Source of the DNA: Liolophura sinensis
Lineage: Eukaryota > Mollusca > Polyplacophora > Chitonida > Chitonidae
Assembly (NCBI RefSeq): GCF_032854445.1
Contig: NC_088307.1
Location: forward strand, 22,940,001-23,004,000
Reading direction: 5' to 3'
DNA length: 64,000 nt
Shown here piece after piece: positions 36,430-48,360 of the stretch (positions are counted from its first letter, which is position 1; each line of letters starts with the position of its first letter). A model generated the notes under the pieces. That model did no database searches and was not told the DNA's origin. It was given only the letters and a program-made list of their open reading frames with translations. The position numbers and the translations under genes were made by a program.

Positions 36430-37560
36430 GCTCTGTGCATATTTACTGGTAAAGTGTAAAACTTAAGAAATTGAGAAAGAAGGTGTTTGATGGAATAACC
36501 TCGACACATTAATTTTCACAGTAATAACTTGTGACGCTGATTGAAATCGTCACACAAAACACAGGATAGAAAAAACGCTACAAGGTGCGATACGTACACG
36601 CCATATGCAGGACCCTGCGGTATATTGTTGTCCAAGTAAGGGTAAATTATGATGTCAGATTTGAAACTATCCCCTTTATCGAAAAGTCTGCTAGAGAGGT
36701 AACCGCTTTGGCTCTTGTACAAATTTAGGTCTTGAAAAGATTTAGAATCTGGAGAGTCTGCGGTTTCCTTTGAAATCAGCGAAGGTGGGTAAATGTCTGG
36801 TATGTATTCTATATACTGACTGTTTAAAGCTGCTAGATCACCAGTATACTGCTTAGTGAAGGAGGAAGATCGGACCTGGTGAGGAGAACTCCTTAATAGT
36901 TTCTGCAGCTAGTCGTATGCAAACAAGGAACAGGCATTTGTCGAACAAAAGGGGGTCACAATTTGTACCCATCGGAATACCTATACACTCCTGATATATG
37001 ATTACCCCGAATTTCAAGTACGGTAAATGTTATAAGTGAAAAATTCCAGCAACTCGATGGACAAAAAAATATCCTGTCAACGAAATATACCCATGTAGTG
37101 GAACTGCAGAAGGCTTTGTTGCCTTTGACGTTAACGTAGCGGTGACCAGTTTTGTTAAACACCGATGCAGTTAGTGATGAAATTCTATCTATTAAGTCTG
37201 TTTGAGGAATAGTAGTATAGAGGGTAGAGAAATCTCAAGTAGAGATGCCCTTGTATTGTCTGTGTACATGTATATGAGCGTCTAGTTCTTCAGTCAGATA
37301 TTTTGGAGTTTTTAAGAATCCATATACAATTGACGAATGATTTTTTGGCAATTGCTTAAGAGCGCTTTTTACAGAATGGCTGTACTTGTTGCACTGCCTC
37401 CGTTAAGTGAGTTTTCTGGTACAGGTTTTGGACATCGAAATGAAAGGAACTTTGTATGGAGATATATGCCTTAGTGGAATCCAGTAAAGTTGTATTATGT
37501 TGGTGTGACGAGAAGGTCCGGATATACTCCTCTGTGTGAGAAATGACTGATACCGTACAT
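36430..37560 (-). pseudogene. Reverse transcriptase fragment, multiply frameshifted
   Basis: Minus-strand pieces in different frames: WILKNSK near 37310, FSTLYTTIP near 37200-37235, VFNKTGHRYVNVKG near 37130, CIGIPMGTNCDPLL near 36945-36985 and NIPQGPAYGVYVSHL near 36585-36630. CRGYSIKHLLSQFLKFY lies near 36465-36510. Order and motifs (STLYTTIP, GIPMGTN, PAYGVYxSxL) fit a known metazoan retroelement RT of Penelope/non-LTR type. Exact family is not resolved. It lies between the two satellite blocks and is dead. Confidence 0.75.
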
Positions 37561-37671
37561 TTATGCGATATCTTCAGGTTAGGGTGGCACTGGAACATCC
37601 ATTGTGGTGCATGATTGGTATACGACTGTACATTTTGACGCCTTGATGCTAGCGTACTGTACACGTAGCTG

Positions 37672-38325
37672 ATATCTTGATGCACCGTGTCATTGTACTC
37701 TACTTAAAGGTAATATCTTGATACGTCATGCCAGCGTACTGTACACATAGCTGATATCTTGGTGCACCATGTCATCGTACTCTCCTCAGAGGTAATATCT
37801 TGATACGTCATGCCAGCGTACTGTACACATAGCTGATATCTTGGTGCACCGTGTCATTGTACTCTACTTAAAGGTAATATCTTGATACGTCATGCCAGCG
37901 TACTGTACACATAGCTGATATCTTGATGCACCGTGTCATTGTACTCTACTTAAAGGTAATATCTTGATACGTCATGCCAGCGTACTGTACACATAGCTGA
38001 TATCTTGGTGCACCGTGTCATTGTACTCTACTTAAAGGTAATATCTTGATACGTCATGCCAGTGTAGGCCTACTGTACACGGAGCTGATATCTTGATGCA
38101 CCGTGTCATTGTACTCTGCTTAAAGGTAATATCTTGATACGTCATGCCAGCGTACTGTACACATAGCTGATATCTTGGTGCACCATGTCATCGTACTCTC
38201 CTCAGAGGTAATATCTTGATACGTCATGCCAACGTACTGTACACATAGCTGATATCTTGGTGCACCATGTCATTGTACTCTCCTCAGAGGTAATATCTTG
38301 ATACGTCATATCAGCTTACCGTGTT
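37672..38325 (+). repeat. 82-bp dimeric satellite
   Basis: About eight copies of an 82-bp unit. Its halves 'gtaatatcttgatacgtcat...' and 'gctgatatcttggtgcaccg...' are each about 41 bp and related to the monomers at 34.9-36.0 kb. Confidence 0.93.
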
Positions 38326-38394
38326 ATTGTCCTATTGTTGTTTATCAAATGTGATGAGAGCATATATATACATGTAGCATATTAAATAATTCTG

Positions 38395-38625
38395 AATCTG
38401 TCATGTCTAATAAATTGCTATTAACACCACGGACATTTTTTTTCTACCTAACTCTGGGTTAGCTAAGGTGAAAAGCGGGCGTATAAGTTGCTATTATTTA
38501 GCAATTTACATGTCACTGAACATTTATAGAATAAAACCTTATAACTGATGTAAATCTACAAGAGGCTGGATTTCACTGGTTACCTATGACTACGTGTACC
38601 AACCATCAGAGTTCTAGTCTTTTGT
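38395..38625 (+). repeat. Dispersed repeat family copy, left part
   Basis: 'taataaattgctattaacac' ... 'aggctggatttcactggtta' matches 52600-52790 and 57760-57960. Confidence 0.6.
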
Positions 38626-38629
38626 ATGC

Positions 38630-40320
38630 AGGTAGGTACAGTACCTCTGGTTCTCACATAACCACAAGCCCCGAGGCTATGTAGAATTATACGTAACTGT
38701 ATTAAACAGAACAAAGCTTGGTGTTTATGTTAAACAAAAATGTGAAAGTTTAACGGATGACTAAATTAAGTTGTACTTAGTGACATATGTCTTATTCTGA
38801 AAACGGGATAACGGAGAACACCCGATAGCCTTCAAATATCAGAGCCAATCAGAATTATTCTTTATCTTTTTTCTTCCGTGCACGTAAGCCTAAATATCAA
38901 AGTAAGTGGGTGGAAATTGATGACATATATCATTAATTTATGAATAATATATATATCTATATGTGAACGATGGAAAGAAATGGATTAGGTATCGCCCTCA
39001 ACTCATCAAATACCCGATTAATTACGATTTATATAATAAACATAATGGAAATATGATACAGGACACGCATCCGTCACGTGACTTGGTGTTCTTTGCAAAC
39101 GGGTGAATGGGTCATTGTTGATAGCGAATAACAACATACTAACTTCGTGGTGGAATTCCATTTGGTAATGGACGTTGATTTTATTGAGACCTAGCTATCT
39201 CCTGTTTGCAGTTTGACCGATGAGGGCACTTATTTTCTGTTTGATTGGGAGAGTGGGCAAATGATGAATGGTCATAATTCTCTGTGTACAAAAGGGTTAT
39301 ATCACGTAAAATCAACAGAGAAAGCACACATCCGTATATCAACCTCAACAGGATAAGAAGGTTATGAGGATAAGCGTTCACAAATACTGAATACGGACCT
39401 ACGGGATGGACAGGCCGACACGCCGACTAGTGTATATAGTGGTATTGTACACCGTGATAGATAAGCATGTTTTCTTGGTCATTTTGACAAAATTGTAGTT
39501 GAGGAAACACATTTTGAAAGAAACTACGGTAAAGCAGTGTAATCAGGGGAATAGGGCAAAAGTTTCGGGTTCGCCTTGCCGATGTCCTATGGAAGGGCGA
39601 TAACTCTGTTAATAACTGATGCAATGTAACTCTGTAATCGCACATAGGCCTACACTTCTATATACATTCCTCAGAACAGTCTTTATGTGAAAAGACACAC
39701 TCTTTTAAAATTGAAATTTTTTTTAATAAATTTTCTTAAAACAAAATTACATTATTTGAGTTTTAAAGAACAGTGTCTGAGTTATGAGACACATGTATTT
39801 AAATCTGTACAGAGAAGTCTCCAGGCACTTGTTTTCTGTCTGGTATAAGCTGCTCTGGAATTATTTAGCACTGTTTGATCTGAAGACAGAAAAAGACCGC
39901 CAAATTAAATCAAATCAGTCAAAGAATAAATCAACTGATTAGTCAGCTAGACAGTCTGTGAGTCAATCGCTCAATCAGTCAGTTGCAAAGTCGATTATTA
40001 AAGTAATCCATCTATCAGTCAGAAATTCAGTCAGTCAACAAATAAATCAGTCAACACATTGCTCAAAAACCCCACTGAAAACAACCAGTTAACAAAAGAG
40101 TAATAACATAATCTTATAACCATATATGGATACACTCCTCATGCAGAGGCTAGTAGACAACTGTTATGGCTACTACCTCTGCTGAGAGAGCTCACAAGTC
40201 TAATAAGAATGGCTACGTAACATAGTGCAGAATGACCAATGGAAACGACCGTACTATCGTAACATGTTGGTGTTGGGAAATCACCGCGACTGAACGAAGC
40301 GGAAAGGTGAATACCAGTTT
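38630..40320. other. AT-rich non-coding stretch
   Basis: No gene seen. Low-complexity 'aatcagtcag' repeats at about 39905-40075. Confidence 0.45.
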
Positions 40321-40323
40321 AAT

Positions 40324-40618
40324 AAATTTTGTCGATAGAGATTAGGCTTAAGTCTAGAAACCCGATGGAGTTAGCACGCCAACGCGGTACAATGACCCAG
40401 GAGCCTCTCACCAATGCGGTCCCTGTGAGTTCAAGTCCACTTCAAGCTGGCATCCTCTCCGATCGTAAGTGGGAAGGTCTGTTAGCAAACTGTGGATAGT
40501 CCGTGGGTTTCCCGCGGGCCCTGCCCGGTTCCCTCCCACCATAATGCTGACCGCCGTCGTATAAGTTAAGTATTCTTGAGTACGGCGTAAAACACCAACT
40601 AAGCAAATAAATAAATAA
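40324..40618 (+). mobile_element. SINE family 1 with 5' extension, left arm of an inverted duplication
   Basis: Extension 'gtcgatagagattaggctta' then 'cccgatggagttagcacgcc' and a full SINE body to 'cgtaaaacaccaactaagca'. Reverse-complement match at 40726-40950. Confidence 0.88.
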
Positions 40619-40725
40619 CTATAGTCAGCGCTTATTTAAGCCGACACATACTTATTTACCTAGATGGGAATAAATATTGTCATATTCTGTGACGAATAAT
40701 CAAATATTTTAAGTGAAAAAATATT

Positions 40726-40950
40726 TTATTTATTTATTTGATTGGTGTGGGTGGAAACCCACGACCATCCACAGGTTGCTAACAGGCCTTCCTACATACG
40801 ACCGGGCAGGAAACCAGCATGAGCTGGACTTGAACTCACAGGGACCGCATTGGTGAGAGGCTTCTGGATCATTACGCCGCGTTGGCGTGCTAACTCCATC
40901 GGGTCTGTAGACTTTAACCCCAATCTCTGTCGACTAATTTTATAGACCTG
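40726..40950 (-). mobile_element. SINE family 1 with the same extension, right arm
   Basis: Reverse orientation. Carries the same 'ccgatggagttagcacgcc' head and upstream 'gtcgacagagattggggtta'. The tail region between 'gattggtg' and 'tgggtggaaacccacgac' is deleted. Confidence 0.88.
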
Positions 40951-41036
40951 AACTTGAACTCGCAGCGACCGCACTGGTGAGAGGCTCTTCATTGTGCCGC
41001 TTTGGCACGCTAACCACCTCGGCCACGGAGGCCGCC
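40951..41036 (-). mobile_element. SINE family 1 head only
   Basis: Reverse of 'ggcctccgtggccgaggtgg' to 'cgctgcgagttcaagttcag', directly next to the preceding SINE. Confidence 0.85.
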
Positions 41037-41152
41037 AAGTGAAAAAATACGATAAATAATTAAAAACCTACGTCTGTATTGGCAAGAATCCCACAATGCC
41101 ACCGTAAGCAACAACCGAAGAAGGGGACCACCATGATCTTAGTATGCATGCT

Positions 41153-41429
41153 TACGTCTGCGGAGTCGGTTAGCGCGCTAGCGGAGCGTAATGACCCAGG
41201 AGTCTCTCACCAATGCGGTCGCTGTGAGTTCAAGGCCAGCTCATGCTGGCTTCCTCTCCGGCCGTACGTGGGAAAGTCTGCCAGCAACTTGCGGATGGTC
41301 GTGGGTTTCCCCCGGGCTCTGCCCGATTTCCACCCACCATAATGCTAGCCGCCGTCGTATAAGTGAAATATTCTTGAGTACGGCGTAAAACACCAATCAA
41401 ATAAATAAATAAATAAATACGTCTGCGGA
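41153..41429 (+). mobile_element. SINE family 1 with 12-bp target-site duplication
   Basis: Flanked by tacgtctgcgga at 41153-41164 and 41418-41429. The body is near consensus, with AAATAAAT tail; the first few head bases are missing. Confidence 0.95.
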
Positions 41430-42049
41430 TAATACAAAAGTCACTTATTACATCCTCTATCTTCATCTCCTTTAAAAAAATAATGCATTTACTATAAGAG
41501 TAAATTAAACGTTGGGAAGAACACATGGTGCACCTATGTGTGCTCTTCTTATAAGCCGCACGATATCATTGAATTGTTGTCACGGTTCATCGCGCAAAAT
41601 ACTAGTACGTATGCGCGTTGGGTTAATGAGCCTGTCTTACTCAGTATATTTGATGTTAATCCGGCAGTTAATTAATGCGAGCAATGTGATTGGTCAGCTG
41701 TGGCCATTCGTCGAACACAGGCCATGTTTTCATTAAAGGGTACTTTTATCATGTCTTATGCACCAGCTTACCTGTTTCTTCATCAGCAGTTTTCGTTTTG
41801 TCGTGATAAGTCATTTTCCTTGCGTACTTCCTGGCTTTCGTTGACGCTAGCAGTTAGCCAACTTTTTTTGCAATGCTCGTGTGTCTGTTTCAGTCAGTAA
41901 ATGCAACTTTGACACAAGTAAACGTTTTTGTAACAATCGCGGAATGTGCACTCTCCTATTTGTTTCTATTTTGATAAGTGTAAGTCTTCAAAAGATATTT
42001 GTATTTTAGGCATATATATTTCCAGACAAAGTTTTGAATAAATTTTTAA
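41430..42049. other. No feature seen
   Basis: AT-rich; the short frames present have no recognisable domain. Confidence 0.4.
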
Positions 42050-42382
42050 TTTATTTATTTATTTGATTGCTGTTTTACGCCGTATTCAAGAATACTTCAC
42101 TTAGAGCACGCCCGCCAACATTATGGTGGGAGGAAATCAGGCCGAGTGGCAGGGGAAACCCTCGACCATCCGCAGGCTTTTGCAGACCTTCTGGGTCGTT
42201 GTGCCCCGCTGGCACGTTTAACCACTAGGCTAGGGAGGCCCCTGCCTTAGTGAGAGGCTTCTGGGTCGTTGTGCTGCGCTAGCACGCTAACCACTAGGCC
42301 ATGGAGGCCCCCTGCCTTAGTGAGAGGCGTCTGGGTCATTGTGCTGCGTTAGCATGCTAAATATTAGGCAACGGATGCCCCC
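42050..42382 (-). mobile_element. SINE family 1 with a triplicated tRNA-like head
   Basis: Normal tail and body, then three consecutive 70-bp head units each reading, in reverse, 'ttctgggtcgttgtg' ... 'ctaaccactaggc' ... 'ggaggcccc' and 'ctgccttagtgagagg'. Confidence 0.93.
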
Positions 42383-42570
42383 ACTCACTAATTAAATTAT
42401 TCAGTACGTGTTCATAGCGAATTACTGTCATCTGGTTTTTCATTATCGTTTTCCATACTGTCTGTAGAAAACGTTTGTAAGCATAGTTTCTGTGTGCCAA
42501 ATGAAATCGTTAGATAACATTTATCAGGAACAAAAAATTGCCCAACCTTCCTTTTTAACATTTATATTAT

Positions 42571-42815
42571 ATTTATTTATTTGATTGCTGTTTTACGCCA
42601 TACTCAAAAATATTTCACTTATACGACGGCGGCAGCATTATGGTGGAGGAAACGGGCACAGCCCGGGCGAAACCCACCACCATCAGGTTGCTTGTAGGCC
42701 TTCCCACGTACGGCCAGAGAGGAAGCCAGCATGAGCTGAGATGAACTCACATCGACCCCATTGGTTTTTGGGTCACTACGCTAGTGCGCTAACCAACTGA
42801 GTCACGGAGGCCCCC
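42571..42815 (-). mobile_element. SINE family 1, full length
   Basis: Tail to head complete. Near-duplicate flanks atttatattata and attcatattata suggest a target-site duplication. Confidence 0.92.
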
Positions 42816-43261
42816 ATTCATATTATACGTGTCTCCGTTAATTGGCTTTGCTTTGCACACTGGGCGATCTGTCTTTTCATCATCAGCGATATCAACCATT
42901 TACATGTAGGCCTATATTTCAAAGCTTTCGTTGACGCAGCTGTTGATTTTTATCAGTAATGGTTCAGCGAGATGCAATTACAAAATCTAGCACAAGTATA
43001 TAGTGCTTTTGCAGAGGTCAGCCAGTTTTTAACAGGTGCTCTGTTATCTTTTTCATTCGACAAGTGTATTTGTGATTCATATAACCCCTCTTCCCCTCTC
43101 CCCCCTCTTTCCCGCTCTTTATCATTGCCACCATGAATACATCAAAAACATATTTAACGGCTTTGGCGTTTCAGACCTTGAAAATTTCCAAAATGTCTTT
43201 ATGAAAACAAATTATCTATACTTTCAGGTCTGCTTGATGCTAAAAAGTAGAAAGCGTATGA

Positions 43262-43462
43262 TATTTATTTATTTCATTTTATGTTTACGCCGTACTCAAG
43301 AACATTACACTTATACGACGGCGGTCAGCATTATAGTGGGAGGAAATCGAGCAGAGCCCGCAGGAAACCCACGACCATGCGGAGGCTGCTGTCAAACCTA
43401 CCCAAGTACGCCGGAAGAGAAATCCGGCTAAAATGACCTGGAGCTAAACTCACAGCGACCAG
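43262..43462 (-). mobile_element. SINE family 1, head missing
   Basis: 'acgccgtactcaagaacatt' to 'aactcacagcgacca'. Confidence 0.88.
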
Positions 43463-43934
43463 GCAACGTTTAATAAATGTAATCTGACTACAAAAGTTTA
43501 CATCGTGAAATATTCAAATTATTTCCAGTTTTCAGTTAATGCTCGTACGAGTCGTATAAATAAATTTAGCTCGTACCAGTCGTATACAAATCAAAACGCA
43601 ATTCTAGAGATTCGACGTTACGTCAACAAAGTGACGTTCATTTGAGACCTGACATCGTCGCTTTATGGTATGCACTATAGGGTTAACTCGTCATTATAAA
43701 CATCTTTTAGAATGTAGAAACTATTTAAACATGATTGTATTAATCTTCTAAATTATATATTCAACGTGATGGCTAACCCTAGCCCCAGAATAAGCATATC
43801 ACCAGATACACAGGACACTCCGTCCAACTTTGCTTACAAGAGAGTTAGACTCACTGTGAAATTTAAGAATTTGAAGATTAAATGCGTTTGATAAACACTA
43901 CTGCTCTCTAACTTTTGTAGTAATAAATTGTGGA

Positions 43935-44185
43935 GGGGCCTCCGTGGCCGAGGGGATAGCGCGCCAGCGCAGCGCAATGACCCAAGAGCCTCTAACCAAT
44001 GTGGTCGTTGTGATTTCGTCCAGCTGATGCTGTCTTCCTCTCCGGCCGAACCTGGAAAGTTCCCCCAGCAATCTGCGGATGGTCGTGTGTTGCGTCCAGG
44101 CTTGCATCATAATTCTGGCCGCCGTCGTATAAGTGAAATATTCTTCTTGGCGAAAAACATCAATCAAATAAGTAAACAAATAAAT
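43935..44185 (+). mobile_element. SINE family 1, full length
   Basis: Head 'ggggcctccgtggccgaggg', altered body (cgtgtgttgcgtccaggctt), tail 'cgccgtcgtataagtgaaat'. Confidence 0.92.
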
Positions 44186-44978
44186 TAATTAATTGTGATA
44201 ATAGCATATGGTCACACTTATTTGTGAAGCAGCGATGCCAGTGTGATGATCTGGTCACACATGACGGACAAAAATGGCCACTCATACTTGCTTTTCTTCA
44301 GAGTTTTATACTACCTGTTCCTAACAACGCTTGGGTATATAGGCCTTAAGGTAATAACAAAAACAGAATTGTTAAAAAAAAAAAAATACCTATTTCAATA
44401 CACATTTGTTAGAAATGGGTTAGACGATTAAATGTACATATAAGACAGAAGGACGACCAGTACGTTCAAGTGCACAAAAAAATCAGCCTTTAAGCAAATC
44501 AGCCTTTAAGCAACACCAGTCGTGCATTAATGGCATGTTTCATGCCAAACCACACGTAGTTTCGACATGCCTTCAGGCATCTTTAGAATTCAAATGGTAA
44601 TTCTGATATTAAACATTGTTTGACAATGACTGGCTCGGATGTTTAAAACTAAGTTGCAACTGAAGCGCCAGGTCGCAGTTTGCTGGGCGCTGATTGGTCC
44701 ACTGAGCGTGACGTCCATCCACAACTTCTTCCTCTGAAAATATTGGTATGTTCATTGCCTGTAACAAACTGTAATAACTAGTTGTCAGGAAGAAAAACTG
44801 TTATGACATGCTAAAAAAGGAGTGTTAACCTTAAATCTGCTGAATATATTTACGTTCAAATTCTTTAAAAAAAAAGAAAACTAAAAATAAAGATAAGTTC
44901 ATCAAGCGGACATTTGAAAACTACGCGCAAGAATAATGTATATGTTTTTAGATTGTTTTAAAGAAGTTAAATATAGAC
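44186..44978. other. No gene seen
   Basis: AT-rich. An 18-bp direct duplication (atcagcctttaagcaa) lies at about 44480-44512. Confidence 0.4.
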
Positions 44979-45238
44979 AGATGTTTGATTTATTTATTTA
45001 TTTATTTGATTGGTGTTTTACGCCGTACTCAAGAATATTTCACTTATTCGACGGCGGCCAGCATTATGGTTGGAGGAAACCGGGCAGAGCCCGGATGAAA
45101 CCCACGACCATCCGCAGACCTTCTCACTTACGGCCGGAGAGGAAGCCAGCATGAGCTGGACTTGAACTCACAGCGACCGCATTGGTGAGAGGTGAGAGGC
45201 TAACCGACTGAGCCACGGAGGCCCGGAAAGATGTTTGA
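44979..45238 (-). mobile_element. SINE family 1 with 10-bp target-site duplication
   Basis: agatgtttga occurs at 44979-44988 and 45229-45238. Complete tail and head; a short deletion removes part of the B-box to A-box spacer. Confidence 0.94.
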
Positions 45239-45436
45239 ATTATGCGTTTTATGGACGATACTGTTAGTGACAGTGTGCTCTTGTGTCACATCACCTTGGT
45301 TCATTATAAATATTTATAATGAGTATAATGAGTACCGCGTGAAACACCGATTAACTAAGTAAATAAATAAGTAACTAAATAAATCGTTTCCTTTATATTT
45401 GTCCAGAAACACACTGTACAAAATAGCTAAAGAATT

Positions 45437-45680
45437 CGGGGATCTTCGTGGCCGAAGTGGTTAACCTGCCAGATCACCAATGTGGTCGGTGTGAGTTCAA
45501 GTCCATTTCGTGCTGGCGTCCGCTCCGGTCGTGCGTGGGAATGTGTGCTGCAACGTGCGGATGGTCGTGGGTTTCCCCCGGGCTCTGCCCGGTTTCCTCC
45601 CGCCATAATGCTGGGTGCCGTCGTATAAGTGAAATATTCTTGAGTACGCTGTAAAATACCAATCAAATAAATAAATAAAG
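45437..45680 (+). mobile_element. SINE family 1, full length
   Basis: 'ggggatcttcgtggccgaag' head, with a head deletion before 'agatcaccaatgtggtcgg', and intact tail. Confidence 0.9.
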
Positions 45681-46215
45681 AACTAAATATTAGAGTAATC
45701 TTTTATTCACTGTTTTCCAATGCTCACCATGTGTTTTGACTGGGAAGAACGTTTGATGACATTAGAGTGCCTAGACGGCGGCAATATGGCTAATAACGTT
45801 CATCACTATACGTTTGAAAGTATTTAACTCTCTTTCTTTAGCTTCATTACATTTAGTCTGATTATGCCAAAATAAATACAGTTCATGTTGTGAAAGCATC
45901 TGTTAGATCTTGTGTCTTATGTGACATTGATTTAAATCCTTATTACTGCAAAGACTATTGTCTCAGGGTTATCGGTCAAACGTCTTCACTATAAGTTTCT
46001 TAAGTTTTGAAAAGACTATAATTCTCTTGTAAGTAAACATGAACAGAGCGTTCAGAATCTCTGGCGCTCTGTTTCGTTATTGTGTCTAATTCCACTTAAC
46101 CTGGGGGCTAGAGCTCTTATATTCATCGTGTTGAATTAGGCTACAACGTTGGATATACAAACTGCTGCAATCGAAGCGAAACTGAGATACGTATTTTATC
46201 ATGGACTCCTTATAT
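45681..46215. other. No feature seen
   Basis: AT-rich non-coding sequence. Confidence 0.4.
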
Positions 46216-46217
46216 AC

Positions 46218-46415
46218 AAGCATGGTGCACGATTTGAATACTGATTTCTCTCATTCGCCTAGAACAAACCTTGTGCCTTTCCAACCTTCGAAATTCCATA
46301 CTGTATATACGCTCTTAGTTCTTTGGTTAAACGTCATTTTAGGAACTGGCCTTGTGATTATTGACGCTCATGTTGGTTGACGGCAGGTATACGAATGTCT
46401 GTTGCGACGCAAACA
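46218..46415 (+). repeat. Dispersed repeat family copy, right part
   Basis: 'cacgatttgaatactgattt' to 'gttgacggcaggtatacgaa' matches 52860-53040, 62095-62240 and 63655-63900. Confidence 0.75.
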
Positions 46416-46860
46416 TGCATACGTTTCGTTGTATAATGATGTTTATATCTTTTTAAATTTGATCGGGTTAGCGTGACATACACTTTTATTTATATAGACC
46501 GTGCATAGAAGAAAACAGCAATATCCGCTGGCCACATGAACGGTTAAAAAATAATGTTTATGTGTATAAAAACATATTGTATTGCACAGAACGATTAGTA
46601 AATGACACAATAAAATCCCTGTTGGATAGATTAGTAGTAATAAAGTAACCTTCATATTTAAAAGGAAATATACTTTATCGCATATCATGTACGATTTTTA
46701 AAGAAAATTGTATTTTATACATGTAGTTTTCATTTTACTCCATTTTAATTGCTAATTTTTTTGCCATGCTTTATTTTAATGAAATCTCTGTGATACGCGA
46801 CTGTCTCGATAAGTACGAAAAACTGCAGCATGGAACGCAACGGCGACAGTGTTGATAAAC

Positions 46861-47100
46861 GGGGCCTCCGTGGCTCAGTTGGTTAGCGCGCTAGGGCCTC
46901 TCACCAATGCGGTCCTGTTACTTCAAGTCCAGCTTATACTGTTTTCCTCTCCGGCCGTAAGTGGGAAGGTCTGCCAGCAACCTGCGGATGGTCGTGGATT
47001 TCCCCGGGCTGTGCCCGGTTTCCTCAACCATAATGCCTGGCCGCCGTCCTATATGTGAAATATTCTTGAGTACGGCCTAAAACACCAATCCAATAAATAT
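46861..47100 (+). mobile_element. SINE family 1, full length
   Basis: Head 'ggggcctccgtggctcagtt', small head deletion, tail 'cggcctaaaacaccaatcca'. Confidence 0.93.
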
Positions 47101-47109
47101 CCAAATGAG

Positions 47110-47405
47110 ACGTGCTGCATAGAGAGAAAAACCAGAGCAGTGACGACGGTTGTGATAGACGTACAGCATAGAGAATAATACCAGAGCAGCGATGATAGAC
47201 GTACAGCATAGAGAGTAAAGCCAGAGCAGCGACGACAGTGTGATAGGCATACAGAATAGAGAGTAAAATCAGAGCAGCGTCGACAGTGTGACAAATGTAC
47301 AGCACAGAGAGTAAAACCAGAGCAGCGACGACAGTGTGATAGAGGTTCAGCATAGAGAGTAAAACAAGAGCAGCGATGACAGTGTGATAGCTGGCAAATG
47401 GTCAT
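47110..47405 (+). repeat. 48-bp tandem array
   Basis: About six units of 'catagagagtaaaaccagag' + 'cagcgacgacagtgtgatag' + 'acgtacag'. The unit is a segment of the dispersed repeat family seen singly at 47625, 47915 and 55790. Confidence 0.9.
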
Positions 47406-47499
47406 ATGTAAGCGGTGAAATCTGGCTGTTACTTGTAGCAAATTTTGTACAGGCACCATGAAGAACGCAAAGGTCAATGAGGTCACTGTTCCGTTTCAT

Positions 47500-48060
47500 A
47501 ATGATTCCAGTGGGCACTTAAAGTGAAATACTCTTTATAGTCCCGCGCAAAGATAGTCGGCTAGACTAATGCCGAACCTTTGCAAATGAAGTTGTATTAG
47601 TGATAATCTGAGACAACATACCAAGAGTAAAACCAGAACACTGACCACCGCGTCACAGCTAGTAAATGGCCACACGTATGACCGGTGAACTCCGGCCACT
47701 TGTCAGTTTACCTTATGGAGTTATGCTTTTATTCGAACTATTCACGTATAGGCTTAAGTGTGGCGCAGTACACACCCCTTAGCACCAAGACTTAAGCATA
47801 TTTACATAAAAATGCAGTGATGATTAAAACAAAGCAATTGGACCAGACCTCGGGAAGCTTGGTACACCAGAAGAATCCCGGCCTTTGCAGGAATACAACA
47901 TAAAAGACTATAACATAGAGAGCAAAACTAGAGCGGTGACGACAGACTGACAGTTGGGAAATGGTCACAGGTAACTGGTGGAATCCGCACACTTGTCAGT
48001 TTGCATCTCAGTTGTGTGTAAATCTTTATATAAAGCAGTTAATATAAATCTGACTTGTAT
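47500..48060 (-). repeat. Dispersed repeat family pieces, reverse orientation
   Basis: 'agtgtgatagctggcaaatg'-type blocks followed by 'cacacgtatgaccggtgaa' and 'cttgtcagttta'. They repeat at 47630-47715 and 47935-48010. Confidence 0.6.
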
Positions 48061-48084
48061 CATATTCCGCTTGACGCTGGGCTG

Positions 48085-48360
48085 TAGGAGAGATATGCTG
48101 TAGGGGAAATAAGCTGTAGAGGGAGATATGCTGTAGCGGAGACGTGCTGTAGGAGAAGATATGCTGTAGGCAGACATGCTGAAGGGGAGATATGCTACAG
48201 GGGAGATGTCCTGTAAGGGAGACATGCTGTATGGGGAGATATGCTGCAGGGAAGATGTACTGTATGGAAGGCATGCTGTAGGGGAGACATGCTGTAGGGG
48301 AGATATGCTGTAGTGGAAATATGCTGTAAGGGAGATATGCCTTAGGGGAGACATACATCC
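48085..48360 (+). repeat. About 17-bp minisatellite
   Basis: About 16 copies of 'ggggagatatgctgta' with variants 'gagacatgctgtag'. It leaves two overlapping minus-strand frames open by repetition only. Confidence 0.92.

Noticed and set aside
34950-38325. CRISPR-like regular repeats
   Set aside because: Units are contiguous satellite monomers and dimers with no unique spacers, in a eukaryotic genome.
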